DNA of 49,551 bases from Candidatus Poriferisocius aerobius (GTDB lineage Bacteria; Actinomycetota; Acidimicrobiia; Acidimicrobiales; Bin134). Of this stretch, positions 25,605 through 34,364 are shown piece by piece. Every line of letters begins with the position of its first letter. Position 1 is the first letter of the stretch. The notes beneath the pieces are model-generated. The model searched no databases, was not told the origin of the DNA, and was given only the letters and a program-made list of their open reading frames with translations. The position numbers were made by a program, and so were the translations under genes. The stretch covers positions 1 to 49,551 of the forward strand of contig JAPYOC010000101.1 of the NCBI GenBank assembly GCA_028278955.1. The letters are read 5' to 3'.

Positions 25605-26887
25605 TTTCCGGTACCCGTGGCCATTGAGGAAGCGGGATCGAACCCTGCGCTCCGCAACCGTTCTTGGGTGGAGGGCTGCATGCCGGGGCTCGGCGGCATC
25701 GTGTTCGCCTCCTTGGCTGTGAACACCTCGACACTGCTCACCTCCCCGGCCAGATGTCCGGTCACCTCCCGGACGGAGGCCACGCGGCGGCGGCGCTCGC
25801 GGTCCTTGATCACATGGACCACGAAATTGATGCTCTCTGCAATCATCCGGTTGGTGGCTTCGACGGGAATGTGCTCTGCGGACCGCAGGGCGTAGGTGGC
25901 GATCTTGCTGAGGGCCGCTTGGGAGGAGTTGGCGTGAATGGTGCACATCGATCCGTCGTTTCCGGTCGATAGCGCCGCGAGCATGTCCACGACCTCGGGG
26001 CCTCGCACCTCTCCCACGATGAGCCGGTCGGGCGACATGGCCAGGGCGTTCCTTACCAATTGCTGCATGGTTATCCCGCCGGTTCCTTCGACGTTGGCGG
26101 TCCGGGTTTCCAGCTCGATCACATCGCGGTGCCGTTGGTTGTCGGCGGCCAAGCACAGCTCCAAGCGGTCTTCGATGGTGATCAACCGCTCGTCAGGGTC
26201 GCAGGCGTTCAAAAGCGCTCGCAGGAGGGTTGTCTTGCCCGCGTTGGTCCCTCCGCACACGATGATGCTCAAGCGAGCCCGCACCGCTGCTTGCAGGAAG
26301 TCGCGGAGAAGGCCGTCCATGGCGCCGAGGCTGCTGAGATCATCCAAGGTGACTTGCTGGTGGCGGTGGCGGCGAATGGACACCGCCGGGCGCTCTGACA
26401 CTTCCATTACCGCGTTGAGGCGTGATCCGTCGGGCAGCTGCAAGTCTAAGAACGGGTTGGCAACGTCAAAACGCCGCTCGTTGCGACCCAAGTGAGCGGC
26501 CGCTTTGCGGATGAGGGTGACCAATTCTTCATCCGATTCGACGAGAGGTTCGGCTCGCCGCTTGGTCCCGTCGGCGTGATGGACCCACACCGTGTCGCAG
26601 CCGTTCATGTGTACGTTCTCGACCGATTCGTCGGCCAGCAAACGCTCCAGCGGGCCCAGCCCGAACAGGGTGGCCAACACATCCTCGGTGATTCGCAACT
26701 CTTCCGCACGGTCGATTGCGGGCAGAAACGCCCGGGCTCGCTCGGCGGCGAGCCCATCGAAGGCATCGAGGAGGAATTCTCCGGCCAGAGCTTGCTGCTC
26801 CAGGCGATTCCCAAGTTGAGCGGCCTCGGCCTGCTCGAGCTTTTGGGTGACCATGGCCAGCACTCGGTCTGCCAGCGGGCACGCCAT
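25601..26887 (-). CDS. tadA: Tad pilus assembly ATPase TadA/CpaF
   Basis: This 428-residue secretion ATPase powers pilus assembly and possibly retraction. The N-terminal domain includes EDVLATLFGLGPLERLLADESVENVHMNGCD. The NTPase domain has Walker A GGTNAGKTT (212-220), the Asp box LITIEDRLEL, Walker B LIVGEVRGPEVVDML and the His box TGNDGSMCTIHANS. The true start is the ATG at 26887, one base overlapping the cpaE stop (TGATG); the frame upstream of it is the cpaE gene in another phase. Confidence 0.95.
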   Translation of the reverse strand: MACPLADRVLAMVTQKLEQAEAAQLGNRLEQQALAGEFLLDAFDGLAAERARAFLPAIDRAEELRITEDVLATLFGLGPLERLLADESVENVHMNGCDTVWVHHADGTKRRAEPLVESDEELVTLIRKAAAHLGRNERRFDVANPFLDLQLPDGSRLNAVMEVSERPAVSIRRHRHQQVTLDDLSSLGAMDGLLRDFLQAAVRARLSIIVCGGTNAGKTTLLRALLNACDPDERLITIEDRLELCLAADNQRHRDVIELETRTANVEGTGGITMQQLVRNALAMSPDRLIVGEVRGPEVVDMLAALSTGNDGSMCTIHANSSQAALSKIATYALRSAEHIPVEATNRMIAESINFVVHVIKDRERRRRVASVREVTGHLAGEVSSVEVFTAKEANTMPPSPGMQPSTQERLRSAGFDPASSMATGTGK

Positions 26888-27633
26888 CAGGCCGCCTCTC
26901 GCCCGCTGGTTTCTGCGGGCAAGCGGAATTGGATGCGGCGAACCAGCTCGGTCAGGGTTCTCCACAGCAACAGCCGACGGTGGTGTTGATTGCCCGGCAG
27001 ACCGCGTTCGAGGGCCTGGGCCATCCTCGGCTCGTAAGCGGTCACGCCCAACAGGCTGAGTTGGGAGGCCTTTGCCATATCCGTTGGGGAGTAGGGCCGG
27101 TCGCCGACGCACACCAGCACCGTCGGAATGTCGTGGGCAATCATCCGTCGGGCCTGATGGACGAGGGGGACGAGTTGGTCAAACCGGGGACGGGCCACAA
27201 GCAGGAGCAGGTCACAGCGCTTGACAAGCTCGCCGGCAGGGGAGCGGGGCCGCACGCGCCCAACGTCCACCACTGCATCGGTGTCGCCTAATTGGCCCAG
27301 GCCCTCTGCCAGTTGCCCGGCCAGCGGTGTGAGCACCACCGTGGTGGTCTCACCACAACCTGGTGCCACGAGGGTGGGCAGTTGACCAGCCAGCATTTGG
27401 CAGTTGGCGTGCAGCCGGTCGATGGTCAGCTCATGCCGGGCGGTTGCGGAGAGCTCGAGTAGCGACGGTGCCGATGCCAGACCGAAGCGCGCTGCTAAAA
27501 CACCGCCGTCGCCATCGGCTTCAATCAGAACGGCCCGTCGTCCGGTGGCCGGTGCCCACGACATCGCAAGCCCCACCGACAGGGTGGTAACCCCGGGACT
27601 GGCTTTCACGCTTCCCACAGCGATGATGCTCAT
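26887..27633 (-). CDS. CpaE/TadZ-like P-loop protein
   Basis: This 248-residue MinD/ParA-fold protein sits in the position of CpaE/TadZ, which localises the Tad apparatus. The N-terminus IIAVGSVKASPGVTTLSVGLAMSWAP is a deviant Walker A with the second lysine lost (Gly-Val-Thr-Thr in place of Gly-Lys-Thr-Thr), so it may bind nucleotide weakly or not hydrolyse it. AVLIEADGDGGVLAARFG is the A' aspartate motif, and DAVVDVGRV stands for the B motif. No receiver domain precedes it. It overlaps cpaB by four bases. Confidence 0.78.
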   Translation of the reverse strand: MSIIAVGSVKASPGVTTLSVGLAMSWAPATGRRAVLIEADGDGGVLAARFGLASAPSLLELSATARHELTIDRLHANCQMLAGQLPTLVAPGCGETTTVVLTPLAGQLAEGLGQLGDTDAVVDVGRVRPRSPAGELVKRCDLLLLVARPRFDQLVPLVHQARRMIAHDIPTVLVCVGDRPYSPTDMAKASQLSLLGVTAYEPRMAQALERGLPGNQHHRRLLLWRTLTELVRRIQFRLPAETSGREAA

Positions 27634-28328
27634 TGACCTGTCCTCGCCGCCGCCGGCCGACGCTCGAGTTCGCTACCGGCCTGCCGCGACTCGCTGGGCA
27701 TCAGAATCAGCCGCAGCTCGTCCGCTGCCGCAGCCGTGCTGATCAGCACAGCTTCATCTTCAGAGGCCAAAAGCGACACGAAAAGGACATCTCGGCCTGA
27801 GTCCAGCAGCTCGCTCACTTCGGCGACCGTGGCCTTCGGCGACCCGGCCTCGGCGCTCCACTCTGCTCTGCTGCTCTCGTTGGGCCCGTCGTTGCCGAAG
27901 CCGCCGCCGGTAATCACCACTCCGACCTCCTGGCCGGGGCTGAGGCCGGCGATCGGGTATTCGCCAGGATGGAGCACGGTGCCAACCACGGCCATGCCCT
28001 GGTCGATCGGCGAACTCGCTGCTAGCAGATCGGGGTGCAGAACCGCCCCTTCGGGAATGATGGCGCGAGCGGTGCGGCCGACCACGGTTTCCAGATCAGC
28101 CATGGGGATAAAGTCCGCGCCCTGTCCGCTAGCCACTTCAACGGCCCGCAGGTCGTCGATCTGGATCAGCGACCCGGCGCGGATTTCGCGACCGGCGACC
28201 GCCACCGCGGTCCGGTTGCTGAGCGAGGATGCCCAGAGGGAGAAGATGATCGCCGCGGTGAGGGTGACGGTTAGCCCCAGCGCCACCCAGGGAAGCTGAC
28301 GCTGGCGATCCTCGTTTGCCATCGGCAT
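27630..28328 (-). CDS. CpaB/RcpC-like SAF-domain protein
   Basis: This 232-residue protein has an N-terminal membrane anchor (LPWVALGLTVTLTAAIIFSLWASSL) and a SAF domain (VAVAGREIRAGSLIQIDDLRAVEV, then TVVGRTARAIIPEGAVLHPDLL). This resembles CpaB/RcpC and FlgA-type proteins that lie on the outer side of the membrane and help the pilus cross the wall. It is the first gene of the Tad operon, which runs to the LysM/BTAD gene with four-base overlaps at nearly every junction. ATG codons at 28328 and 28322 are both possible starts. Confidence 0.72.
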   Translation of the reverse strand: MPMANEDRQRQLPWVALGLTVTLTAAIIFSLWASSLSNRTAVAVAGREIRAGSLIQIDDLRAVEVASGQGADFIPMADLETVVGRTARAIIPEGAVLHPDLLAASSPIDQGMAVVGTVLHPGEYPIAGLSPGQEVGVVITGGGFGNDGPNESSRAEWSAEAGSPKATVAEVSELLDSGRDVLFVSLLASEDEAVLISTAAAADELRLILMPSESRQAGSELERRPAAARTGQ

Positions 28329-28384
28329 GGGTTGGGCCCGAAAGGTTGGAGAGGGAGCCGTTGAAGCTGCTCCGATGGCCTCAA

Positions 28385-28432
28385 TCTTTCACATCTCGAT
28401 GGGCAAATCAAGATATATTTCAACTTATATCA
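28385..28432 (-). promoter_or_regulatory. AT-rich promoter region of the Tad operon
   Basis: A 104-bp gap separates hpt from cpaB in a GC-rich neighbourhood. Its hpt-proximal half is strikingly AT-rich (reverse strand includes ATTAATGATATAAG and TTGAAATATATC). It is the only sizeable gap upstream of the ten-gene Tad run, and TATAAG or TATATC could serve as a -10. No exact promoter is assigned. Confidence 0.35.
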
Positions 28433-28987
28433 TTAATTTCCATTTGGCTCGTATTGGTAGAGGTGGGGAAGTTGGCGGTAGCGCTCGCCAACATCGAGGC
28501 CGTACCCCACTACAAAGTCGGGCGGGATCTCAAAACCCACGTAGCGCAAGTCGAGATCTTCGTATTGGCGGCCTTTGCGGACCAAAAGGGCGCACACCTC
28601 CAGACTGGCTGGATTGCGGGCGGCCAGGTTCTTGCGGAGGTAGTTGAGGGTCAAGCCGCTGTCGATGATGTCTTCCACCAGGATCACGTCGCGCCCGGCC
28701 AGATCGAGGTCGAGGTCTTTGACGATCCGCACCACGCCGCTGGTGCGGGTGGAGCTGCCATAGGACGACACGGCCATGAAGTCGAACTCCACTGGCAACT
28801 CGATGGTCCGGGCCAGGTCGGCCATGAATATGAATGCGCCCTTGAGCACCCCGACCAGCAGTGGGGCCCGGTCCTGGTAGTCGGCGGTGATGCGGGCACC
28901 GAGACTGGCGATGCAGGCCGCCAGCTCCTCGTTGGGGATCAGAATCGGGCCGGGGTCGCCGGTGCCGGCCGCCGCCTCGCTGGACAC
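28433..28987 (-). CDS. hpt: Hypoxanthine phosphoribosyltransferase
   Basis: This 184-residue protein salvages hypoxanthine and guanine by transfer of phosphoribose from PRPP. The PRPP loop is VILVEDIIDSGLTLNYL, preceded by LLVGVLKGAFIFMADLARTIELPVEFDFMAVSSYG. The C-terminal part has DLRYVGFEIPPDFVVGYGLDVGERYRQLPHLY, the purine-binding region. It begins at GTG (28987) 19 bp after tilS, a standard tilS-hpt pair. Confidence 0.96.
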   Translation of the reverse strand: MSSEAAAGTGDPGPILIPNEELAACIASLGARITADYQDRAPLLVGVLKGAFIFMADLARTIELPVEFDFMAVSSYGSSTRTSGVVRIVKDLDLDLAGRDVILVEDIIDSGLTLNYLRKNLAARNPASLEVCALLVRKGRQYEDLDLRYVGFEIPPDFVVGYGLDVGERYRQLPHLYQYEPNGN

Positions 28988-29006
28988 GGGGCCAACCTAG
29001 TTCCGG

Positions 29007-29867
29007 TCATCTTTTTAGGCCGAGCCGTTGGGCCGACCGGGTGATGCGCCACCCGCCGCCAACTTCAGCCGAGCGAGCTTCGTTGCGCGCCACGGCCATG
29101 ACGCGTTCGATAGCCGCGGCGCTGGGCGGATGCTCGGCCCTGGTCTCTCGCTGGATCCACCGACGCAGTGCCGTCTGGGCCAGGGGAGCGGGAGTTTGGG
29201 CGAGCGCTTTAGCATCGGTGGGATCTATGGCGCCCGCCAATTGGTCGAGCAGCTCGCGGATGCCTCCCATCAGACCCGCGCTCCGGGCGATGATCGGCAC
29301 CACGTCGCGATCGGCGATGTCGCACAAGAGCGGCAACAGCTCGTTGCGGATGCGGTTGCGCCGATGGGCGGGGTCGAGATTGGACGGGTCGCGTACCGGT
29401 TCGAGCCCCAGGGTTTCGCACACTGCCCAGCTCTCGTGCCGGCGCAGGGCCAGCAGCGGCCGTCGGGCGGGGGTGATGCCGGCTAGCCCGTCCGGTCCGG
29501 CCCCTCGTATGAGGTTCAACAGCACCGTCTCGGCTTGGTCGTCGGCAGTGTGGCCGGTGAGAACCCCCTCAGGCAGCACTCCATAGCGGGCGGCCCGGGC
29601 CCGTGACTCCAGGTTGGGACCGGGATCGCACGGTGCTGTGCGGGCCTCGAAGTCCGCACCCCAGCGGGTGGCCGTCTCCGCCACCACGTCAGCTTCGGCC
29701 GCTGAGCCTTCCCGCAGTCCGTGGTCCACATGCCAGGCGGTCACCCGGCAGCCTGCTTCGCAGGCCAGCACCAGCAGAGCCAGCGAGTCGGGCCCACCCG
29801 AGACCGCGCAGTTCACCGCAGTGCCGGCCGGTGGATAGGTGCAGCGTTCGAGCAGATGAGAGATCAT
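29007..29867 (-). CDS. tilS: tRNA(Ile)-lysidine synthase
   Basis: This 286-residue N-type ATP pyrophosphatase converts C34 of tRNA-Ile(CAU) into lysidine. The ATP-binding loop is SGGPDS (23-28), followed by VTAWHVDHGLREGS and LTGHTADDQAETVLLNLIRGAG, and by RNRIRNELLPLL in the linker region. The product is short compared with E. coli TilS and matches the compact forms lacking the full C-terminal tRNA-binding domains. It is the gene before hpt. Confidence 0.94.
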   Translation of the reverse strand: MISHLLERCTYPPAGTAVNCAVSGGPDSLALLVLACEAGCRVTAWHVDHGLREGSAAEADVVAETATRWGADFEARTAPCDPGPNLESRARAARYGVLPEGVLTGHTADDQAETVLLNLIRGAGPDGLAGITPARRPLLALRRHESWAVCETLGLEPVRDPSNLDPAHRRNRIRNELLPLLCDIADRDVVPIIARSAGLMGGIRELLDQLAGAIDPTDAKALAQTPAPLAQTALRRWIQRETRAEHPPSAAAIERVMAVARNEARSAEVGGGWRITRSAQRLGLKR

Positions 29868-29891
29868 CGAACCGGCGCCACCGGCGCCACG

Positions 29892-30980
29892 TCAGTCTTG
29901 CTGGGGGAGCACAGAAACACCGTTGACCCGTTCGATCCACTGTTGCGGATTGCGGATCTCGGCCATGGTGGGCAGCCTCTCAGGCGACTCCCACACCCGG
30001 TTCAGAAGCTCGGGGCCGCCCCGGGCCTCTACCGCCTCGATGAATGCCTCTCCCGCGGCGTATTGATTCAGCTTGGCCTCGATGCCGATCATCCGCTGGA
30101 TCAGCTTGGCCACTCCGCGGGCCGAATCGCGGCGATGGCGCAGCACTCGGGCGAACCGGGAGGCATCGGGGATGCGGCCAGCCCCGGCTCGGTCCATGGT
30201 GACATCGCCGTGACCTTCGAGCAGGCTCATCATGCCGCCGATGCGGTCGAGCACTGCCCGCTGCTCAGGAGTGGCCAGAAGGGCGGGAAGGCCTCCGTCG
30301 GCAAACAGGTCGTCGCCTCTCCGACGAGCCTCAATGGCCTCCCTGGCCACTTGCTTGAAGTGCTCTAAGTCGGGTTCGGCGCTATCGAGCGCTTCTTGCA
30401 CCAGGCCCAAAAAGTGGGGTCGCAGCCACTCGACGCCAGTGAACTGGGCGCGGTGGGTGGTCTCGTGCAAGGCCAGCCACAGCCGGAATTGGAGGGGGTC
30501 GAAACCGTGCTCGTGCTCGAGGGCCATGACGTTGGGGCCCACGTAGTACACCATGTCCTGGTCCTCGGGCCGGTCGTCCTCGATGATGAGCATGTCGTAT
30601 TGGCCCAGCACCCGGGTGGACATCCAGCCCAGCACTGCTCCCACTTCGGCGCCGCCCACTCGCTGGGTCATCGGGGCGAGCCAAGAGTGCGACAATCGCT
30701 GGGCCATCTTGTCGGTCACAGGGAGCAGCAGTCGTTGAAAGGAGGCCACGTTGGCGGCCACCCACCCGGCCCGAGTGGTCACTTGGGCCCGAGCGACCCC
30801 CGACGTCGACTTGAGCCCGGTCTCGGCTGCCACCATCTCCTCGGCTTGGGCGGTGAGTTCGGTCAGTTCCGGGGAGAGGCGGCGATAGTGGTAGGAGTCG
30901 AGGAACGGCTCGTGCCCGCCGATCCTCGTGGCTACCCGCTCAGCCAGCCGCCAATCGACTGGGTCGCCTGTTGCCTCCAC
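29892..30980 (-). CDS. DUF2342 family zinc-dependent metalloprotease-like protein
   Basis: This 362-residue protein belongs to the actinobacterial DUF2342 family, often annotated as zinc-dependent metalloprotease or as associated with coenzyme F420 biosynthesis. It has a zincin HExxH motif HETTH (172-176, in LWLALHETTHRAQFTGVEWLRPHF). Other family hallmarks are DMVYYVGPNVMALEHEHGFDPLQFRLW and, near the end, MSLLEGHGDVTMDRAG, whose EGHGD may give a further ligand. The physiological substrate is unknown. The GTG start at 30980 is 18 bp after the small membrane protein gene, and tilS follows 24 bp later. Confidence 0.88.
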   Translation of the reverse strand: MEATGDPVDWRLAERVATRIGGHEPFLDSYHYRRLSPELTELTAQAEEMVAAETGLKSTSGVARAQVTTRAGWVAANVASFQRLLLPVTDKMAQRLSHSWLAPMTQRVGGAEVGAVLGWMSTRVLGQYDMLIIEDDRPEDQDMVYYVGPNVMALEHEHGFDPLQFRLWLALHETTHRAQFTGVEWLRPHFLGLVQEALDSAEPDLEHFKQVAREAIEARRRGDDLFADGGLPALLATPEQRAVLDRIGGMMSLLEGHGDVTMDRAGAGRIPDASRFARVLRHRRDSARGVAKLIQRMIGIEAKLNQYAAGEAFIEAVEARGGPELLNRVWESPERLPTMAEIRNPQQWIERVNGVSVLPQQD

Positions 30981-30998
30981 CCGGGATTCCCGTCGCCT

Positions 30999-31175
30999 CT
31001 ATTCGGCTTGGCCAGCACTCTGAGATCTGGTTTCCCGCTGATGCCGATTGTTGTAGCGGGGGGCGACCACCTTGGTGAAGTAGCCGACAATGGTGGCGAT
31101 GACCAGTGGAACTGTTCCGATCACCAAAAGCAGGGCGATCCACCAGTGCCACACCACCGCAGCGATCAAATCCAT
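30999..31175 (-). CDS. Small single-span membrane protein, 58 residues
   Basis: An ATG at 31175 opens MDLIAAVVWHWWIALLLVIGTVPLVIATIVGYFTKVV, then the polar tail APRYNNRHQRETRSQSAGQAE and TAG. A tryptophan-rich hydrophobic stretch of about 30 residues makes one long or two short membrane helices, with a basic cytoplasmic tail, so topology is probably N-out/C-in. It sits between the anti-sigma factor and DUF2342 genes in the same orientation and 18 bp before the latter. No family is recognised, but composition and placement support a real gene. Confidence 0.6.
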   Translation of the reverse strand: MDLIAAVVWHWWIALLLVIGTVPLVIATIVGYFTKVVAPRYNNRHQRETRSQSAGQAE

Positions 31176-31245
31176 GGGGTCACCCTAGTGGTCTGCGGGG
31201 CGCGACTCCATGCCGGGCCGGCGGGGCCAGGGTCTTGGCGTTGCC

Positions 31246-31530
31246 TCAGAAGTCCTGGATGTCCAAGTCGTCGAGGGTGACGCGCTGGAAGGTCTCGGTG
31301 ATGCGGATTTGCAGGGAGGCGGGAGCGGATTCCCTGCAGGCTTGGCTCATGGCCATTTTGAACCGCACCTCCACATCGAGGATCTGCACACAGGCCAGGC
31401 AGTTGTCCAGCTCGGCGCGCACGCGGTCGACGTCCTCGACGGTGGGCTGACCGTCCAAGGCCTGGGCGATGAGCTGGCCCGAGAAGTCGCACTGATTGGG
31501 AATCCCTCGGCAACGCTGGTCGCTTCTCAT
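31246..31530 (-). CDS. RsrA-like anti-sigma factor, zinc histidine absent
   Basis: This 94-residue protein follows the sigma gene after 17 bp, with GGAGG before the ATG. It has the layout of mycothiol-system (RsrA/RshA) anti-sigma factors: an N-terminal cysteine region (C7, C14), the helix with LDNCLACVQ (C44, C47) and the tail ACRESAPASLQIRITETF (C65), nearly identical in pattern to the RsrA end. In typical zinc anti-sigma factors a histidine stands four residues before the first CxxC cysteine; here it is Glu40. The protein probably holds the sigma factor inactive until oxidised, but with altered metal ligands. Confidence 0.72.
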   Translation of the reverse strand: MRSDQRCRGIPNQCDFSGQLIAQALDGQPTVEDVDRVRAELDNCLACVQILDVEVRFKMAMSQACRESAPASLQIRITETFQRVTLDDLDIQDF

Positions 31531-31547
31531 CGCAGTGCCTCCGAAAA

Positions 31548-32147
31548 TCAGATACCGGCCGGCGCCGGCGCCCGGTCGGGGCTGGGCGGATCCACCCAGC
31601 CCCTCGCCTTGCCGAACTCCAACAACTGCCTTTGCAGCGTTTTTCTTCCCCGATGGAGCCTGCTCATGACCGTGCCTATGGGAACATCGAGGATTGCGGC
31701 GATCTCCTTGTAGGCGAAGCCCTCCGCGTCGGCCAAAAGCACCGCGATCCGGTACTCCTCGGGCAGCGACTCCAAGGCGTCCACGATTTCCGACTCGGTG
31801 ATCGAGTCCATCAGCACCTCCTCGGCGCTGGCGCCCAAGGCCGCCTTGGTGTCACCCCCCAGCCGCTGGTGCAGATAGAGATCCTCCACCCCGGCCAGGT
31901 CCACTGACGTTGGCTTGCGCTGCTTGCTCCGGTAAGAGTTGATGAAGGCATTGGTGAGGATGCGAAACAGCCAGGCCCGCAAGTTGGTGCCCTCCTGGAA
32001 GCTGCCAAAACCCCGGTAGGCCCGAAGATAGGTCTCTTGAACCAGGTCTTCGGCATCGGCGGGATTGCGGGTCATGCGCCGGGCGGCCGAGTAGAGCTGA
32101 TCCATGTACACCATGGCCTGTTCGGCGAATTTGGCTTGGTCAGCCAT
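31548..32147 (-). CDS. sigR: ECF RNA polymerase sigma factor, SigR/SigH type
   Basis: This 199-residue group-4 sigma factor has region 2 ([55 protein letters not shown]) and region 4 ([52 protein letters not shown]). These are close to SigR of Streptomyces and SigH of mycobacteria, which control thiol-oxidative stress genes including trxB-trxA. A cognate anti-sigma gene follows. trxBA lies about 14 kb downstream and could be a target. Confidence 0.92.
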   Translation of the reverse strand: MADQAKFAEQAMVYMDQLYSAARRMTRNPADAEDLVQETYLRAYRGFGSFQEGTNLRAWLFRILTNAFINSYRSKQRKPTSVDLAGVEDLYLHQRLGGDTKAALGASAEEVLMDSITESEIVDALESLPEEYRIAVLLADAEGFAYKEIAAILDVPIGTVMSRLHRGRKTLQRQLLEFGKARGWVDPPSPDRAPAPAGI

Positions 32148-32216
32148 CTCGTGCCCAGCCTACTGCTGCCACCGGCCCGCGCGACGGCGCCGGGAAAAGG
32201 ATTCGGAAAGCAACCC

Positions 32217-33452
32217 TCAACTCAAACCGCCCACTTGTTCTCGCCACGGGACGTTCTTGTCCGTCCGGGGCTCGGGGGGCAGGCCCAGTACCCGCTCGGC
32301 CATGTTGTTGCGATGCACCTCGTCGGTGCCTCCGCCGATCGACCCCCAGAACCGGTTCAGCGCCTCGTTGGCCCACACCTCTGTGTCGGCGTGGTCGCCA
32401 GCCACTCCGTATCCCCCCAGCATTCCCACCCCCAGGTTGCCCCGGTCCCGACGGCTCTCCGACCAGTACACCTTCAGCACCGACCCGTCGAAGCGGGGTG
32501 GGCGGCCTTGGCGAACGCCTGTTTGCAGCCGACGGCCCATCCAGTCCAGCACCTTCTCTTTGCTGTAGGCCCGGGCCAGCCCTTGGCGAACCACGGGGTG
32601 TCGGGCCGTCCCCCACCGCTGGGCTAAGGCGATGAGCCTGTCAGCGCTGTCGGCCCGGTCCATGCCCCCGCCGATCATGGCGGATTCGTTGGCCAGCACC
32701 AGTCGGGCCACCGCCCATCCGCCGTTCACGTCGCCGAGCACGTTCTCGGCCGGGATTCGCACATCTCGCAAGAAAACCTCGTTGAAGTGGGCCGACCCGT
32801 TGATGGTGCGGATGGGGCGGGGTTCCACGCCAACCGTGGCCATGTCCAGCAGGAAGAACGTGATCCCCTTGTGCTTGGGGGCGCCGGGGTCGGTGCGGGC
32901 CAGCAGTAGCCCCCAATCCGACAGATGGGCCGAGGAGTTCCACACCTTCTGCCCGTTCACCACGAATTCGTCACCGTCTTGTTCAGCCCGCGTTGCCAGG
33001 TTGGCCAGATCCGATCCGGCCCCGGGCTCGCTGAACAGCTGGCACCACACCGCATCGCCCCGCAGCATTGGCTTCAGGTGGCGGGACTTCTGCTCAGCGG
33101 TGCCGAAGCGGCCGACGGCTGGCCCGGCCAAGGCGATGCCGGCGGCCACAAAGCCGCTGGTGACGTCGAACCGCGCCGCCTCCCGCTGGAAGATCTGCTG
33201 TTGCCACCGCTCGCCCCCCCTGCCGCCGTGGTCGCCCGGCCAGTCGATGGCGGCCCAACCGCCGTCGTACAGCTCTCGCTGCCACGCCCGGCAGCGGTCC
33301 ATGTGGGCTTTCTCGGCGGCGGCATCGGAGTGGGTGGTGCGGGTGGACCAGCCGTCGCCGTCTCCCCGCCGCGGGGCTCGGGCCGCCAGCCACGTCCGAG
33401 CCTCCGCTCGGAATGCCGCTTGTTTCGGGGTGTCCTCTGAGTGCTCGTCCAC
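32217..33452 (-). CDS. Acyl-CoA dehydrogenase
   Basis: This 411-residue flavoprotein oxidises an acyl-CoA at the alpha-beta bond. The family motifs are GPAVGRFGTAEQKSRHLKPMLRGDAVWCQLFSEPGAGSDLANLATRA (FAD and substrate), GQKVWNSSAHLSDWGLLLARTD, and at the end FWGSIGGGTDEVHRNNMAERVLGLP (the GGT(D/S)E-(V/I)-hRN signature). The catalytic glutamate position and acyl chain specificity were not assigned. An upstream GTG at 33485 is in frame, but the GTG at 33452 gives the usual N-terminus. It is divergent from the methyltransferase gene. Confidence 0.9.
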   Translation of the reverse strand: MDEHSEDTPKQAAFRAEARTWLAARAPRRGDGDGWSTRTTHSDAAAEKAHMDRCRAWQRELYDGGWAAIDWPGDHGGRGGERWQQQIFQREAARFDVTSGFVAAGIALAGPAVGRFGTAEQKSRHLKPMLRGDAVWCQLFSEPGAGSDLANLATRAEQDGDEFVVNGQKVWNSSAHLSDWGLLLARTDPGAPKHKGITFFLLDMATVGVEPRPIRTINGSAHFNEVFLRDVRIPAENVLGDVNGGWAVARLVLANESAMIGGGMDRADSADRLIALAQRWGTARHPVVRQGLARAYSKEKVLDWMGRRLQTGVRQGRPPRFDGSVLKVYWSESRRDRGNLGVGMLGGYGVAGDHADTEVWANEALNRFWGSIGGGTDEVHRNNMAERVLGLPPEPRTDKNVPWREQVGGLS

Positions 33453-33560
33453 AGTGCGGCGATACGGTAGTGCGCCGACAGGCACAGAGGGAAAGCATCA
33501 AGCCGCCGAAGGCACGATTCGCCGAGTTCGGCTTGTCAGTGAAGGCGGAGGGGAGCAGCC

Positions 33561-34346
33561 ATGGCCGATGAGCGCTACGGGGTTCGCGAGGGGGAGGTGG
33601 AGATCGAGCGCAATCGTCTAGAGATGCTGGCTGAGGCCCGCGACCCCCGCACCCGCCGCATTCTAGACGGCACCGGGCTCAGTCCCGGGTGGCGGTGTTG
33701 GGAGGTGGGCGCCGGCGCCGGCACGGTGTCGGCGTGGCTGAGCCGAAGGGTCGGACCCCACGGAACGGTATGGTCCACCGACGCCGACCTTCAATTTCAC
33801 TGCCCGGTGCTGCCCAACGTGGTGGTGGAGCAGCACGACGCGGCCCGCGACCCCACGCCCGCCGCCGCGTTCGACCTCGTCCATGCCCGGGCCGTGCTCC
33901 AGCATCTGCCCGAGCGCGACGAGGTGTTTGAGAAGTTGTGGAACGCCTTGGCGCCCGGCGGCTGGCTGGTGGTAGAGGACGGGGCGTTCGCGTCGTTTGC
34001 CGAGCAGTCGCTGCCCGAGCCTTACGCCACCGTCCATCGCTATGTCTCGACGGGTGCGACCACCGAGTGGCGAGACGCCGACTACGGGGTGCGCGTAGCT
34101 GGTCGCTTCCGGGATTTGGGGGCAGCCGACATCGACATCATCGGCGATGTATGGGCGATGCGGTCGGGCGAGCCGGGAGGTGAATGGTGGTTCATGGCGC
34201 TGGAGCGGGCCATTCCCCAGCTGGTGGAGGCTGGCCTGGTGACCCTCGAAGTCGGCGAGACCGCTCTGGCTCAGGTTCGAGAGCCTGGATTTGTCATGAT
34301 GAGCACCGTCTCAATCGCTGTGTCCGGCCGGAAGAACGCCAAGTAG
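33561..34346 (+). CDS. SAM-dependent class I methyltransferase
   Basis: This 261-residue protein has SAM motif I WEVGAGAGTVSAWLSRRVGPHGTVWSTDAD, motif II around FDLVHARAVLQHLPERDEVFEKLWNALAPGGWLVVEDGAF, and a variable C-terminal half. The substrate is unknown. It opens the plus-strand cluster and ends 18 bp before the first P450, with which it is probably cotranscribed. An O- or C-methylation of the P450 substrate is possible but only inferred. GGAGGGGAG lies upstream of the ATG at 33561. Confidence 0.85.
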   Translation: MADERYGVREGEVEIERNRLEMLAEARDPRTRRILDGTGLSPGWRCWEVGAGAGTVSAWLSRRVGPHGTVWSTDADLQFHCPVLPNVVVEQHDAARDPTPAAAFDLVHARAVLQHLPERDEVFEKLWNALAPGGWLVVEDGAFASFAEQSLPEPYATVHRYVSTGATTEWRDADYGVRVAGRFRDLGAADIDIIGDVWAMRSGEPGGEWWFMALERAIPQLVEAGLVTLEVGETALAQVREPGFVMMSTVSIAVSGRKNAK

Positions 34347-34364
34347 GGAGTTGAGGAGGCAGAG

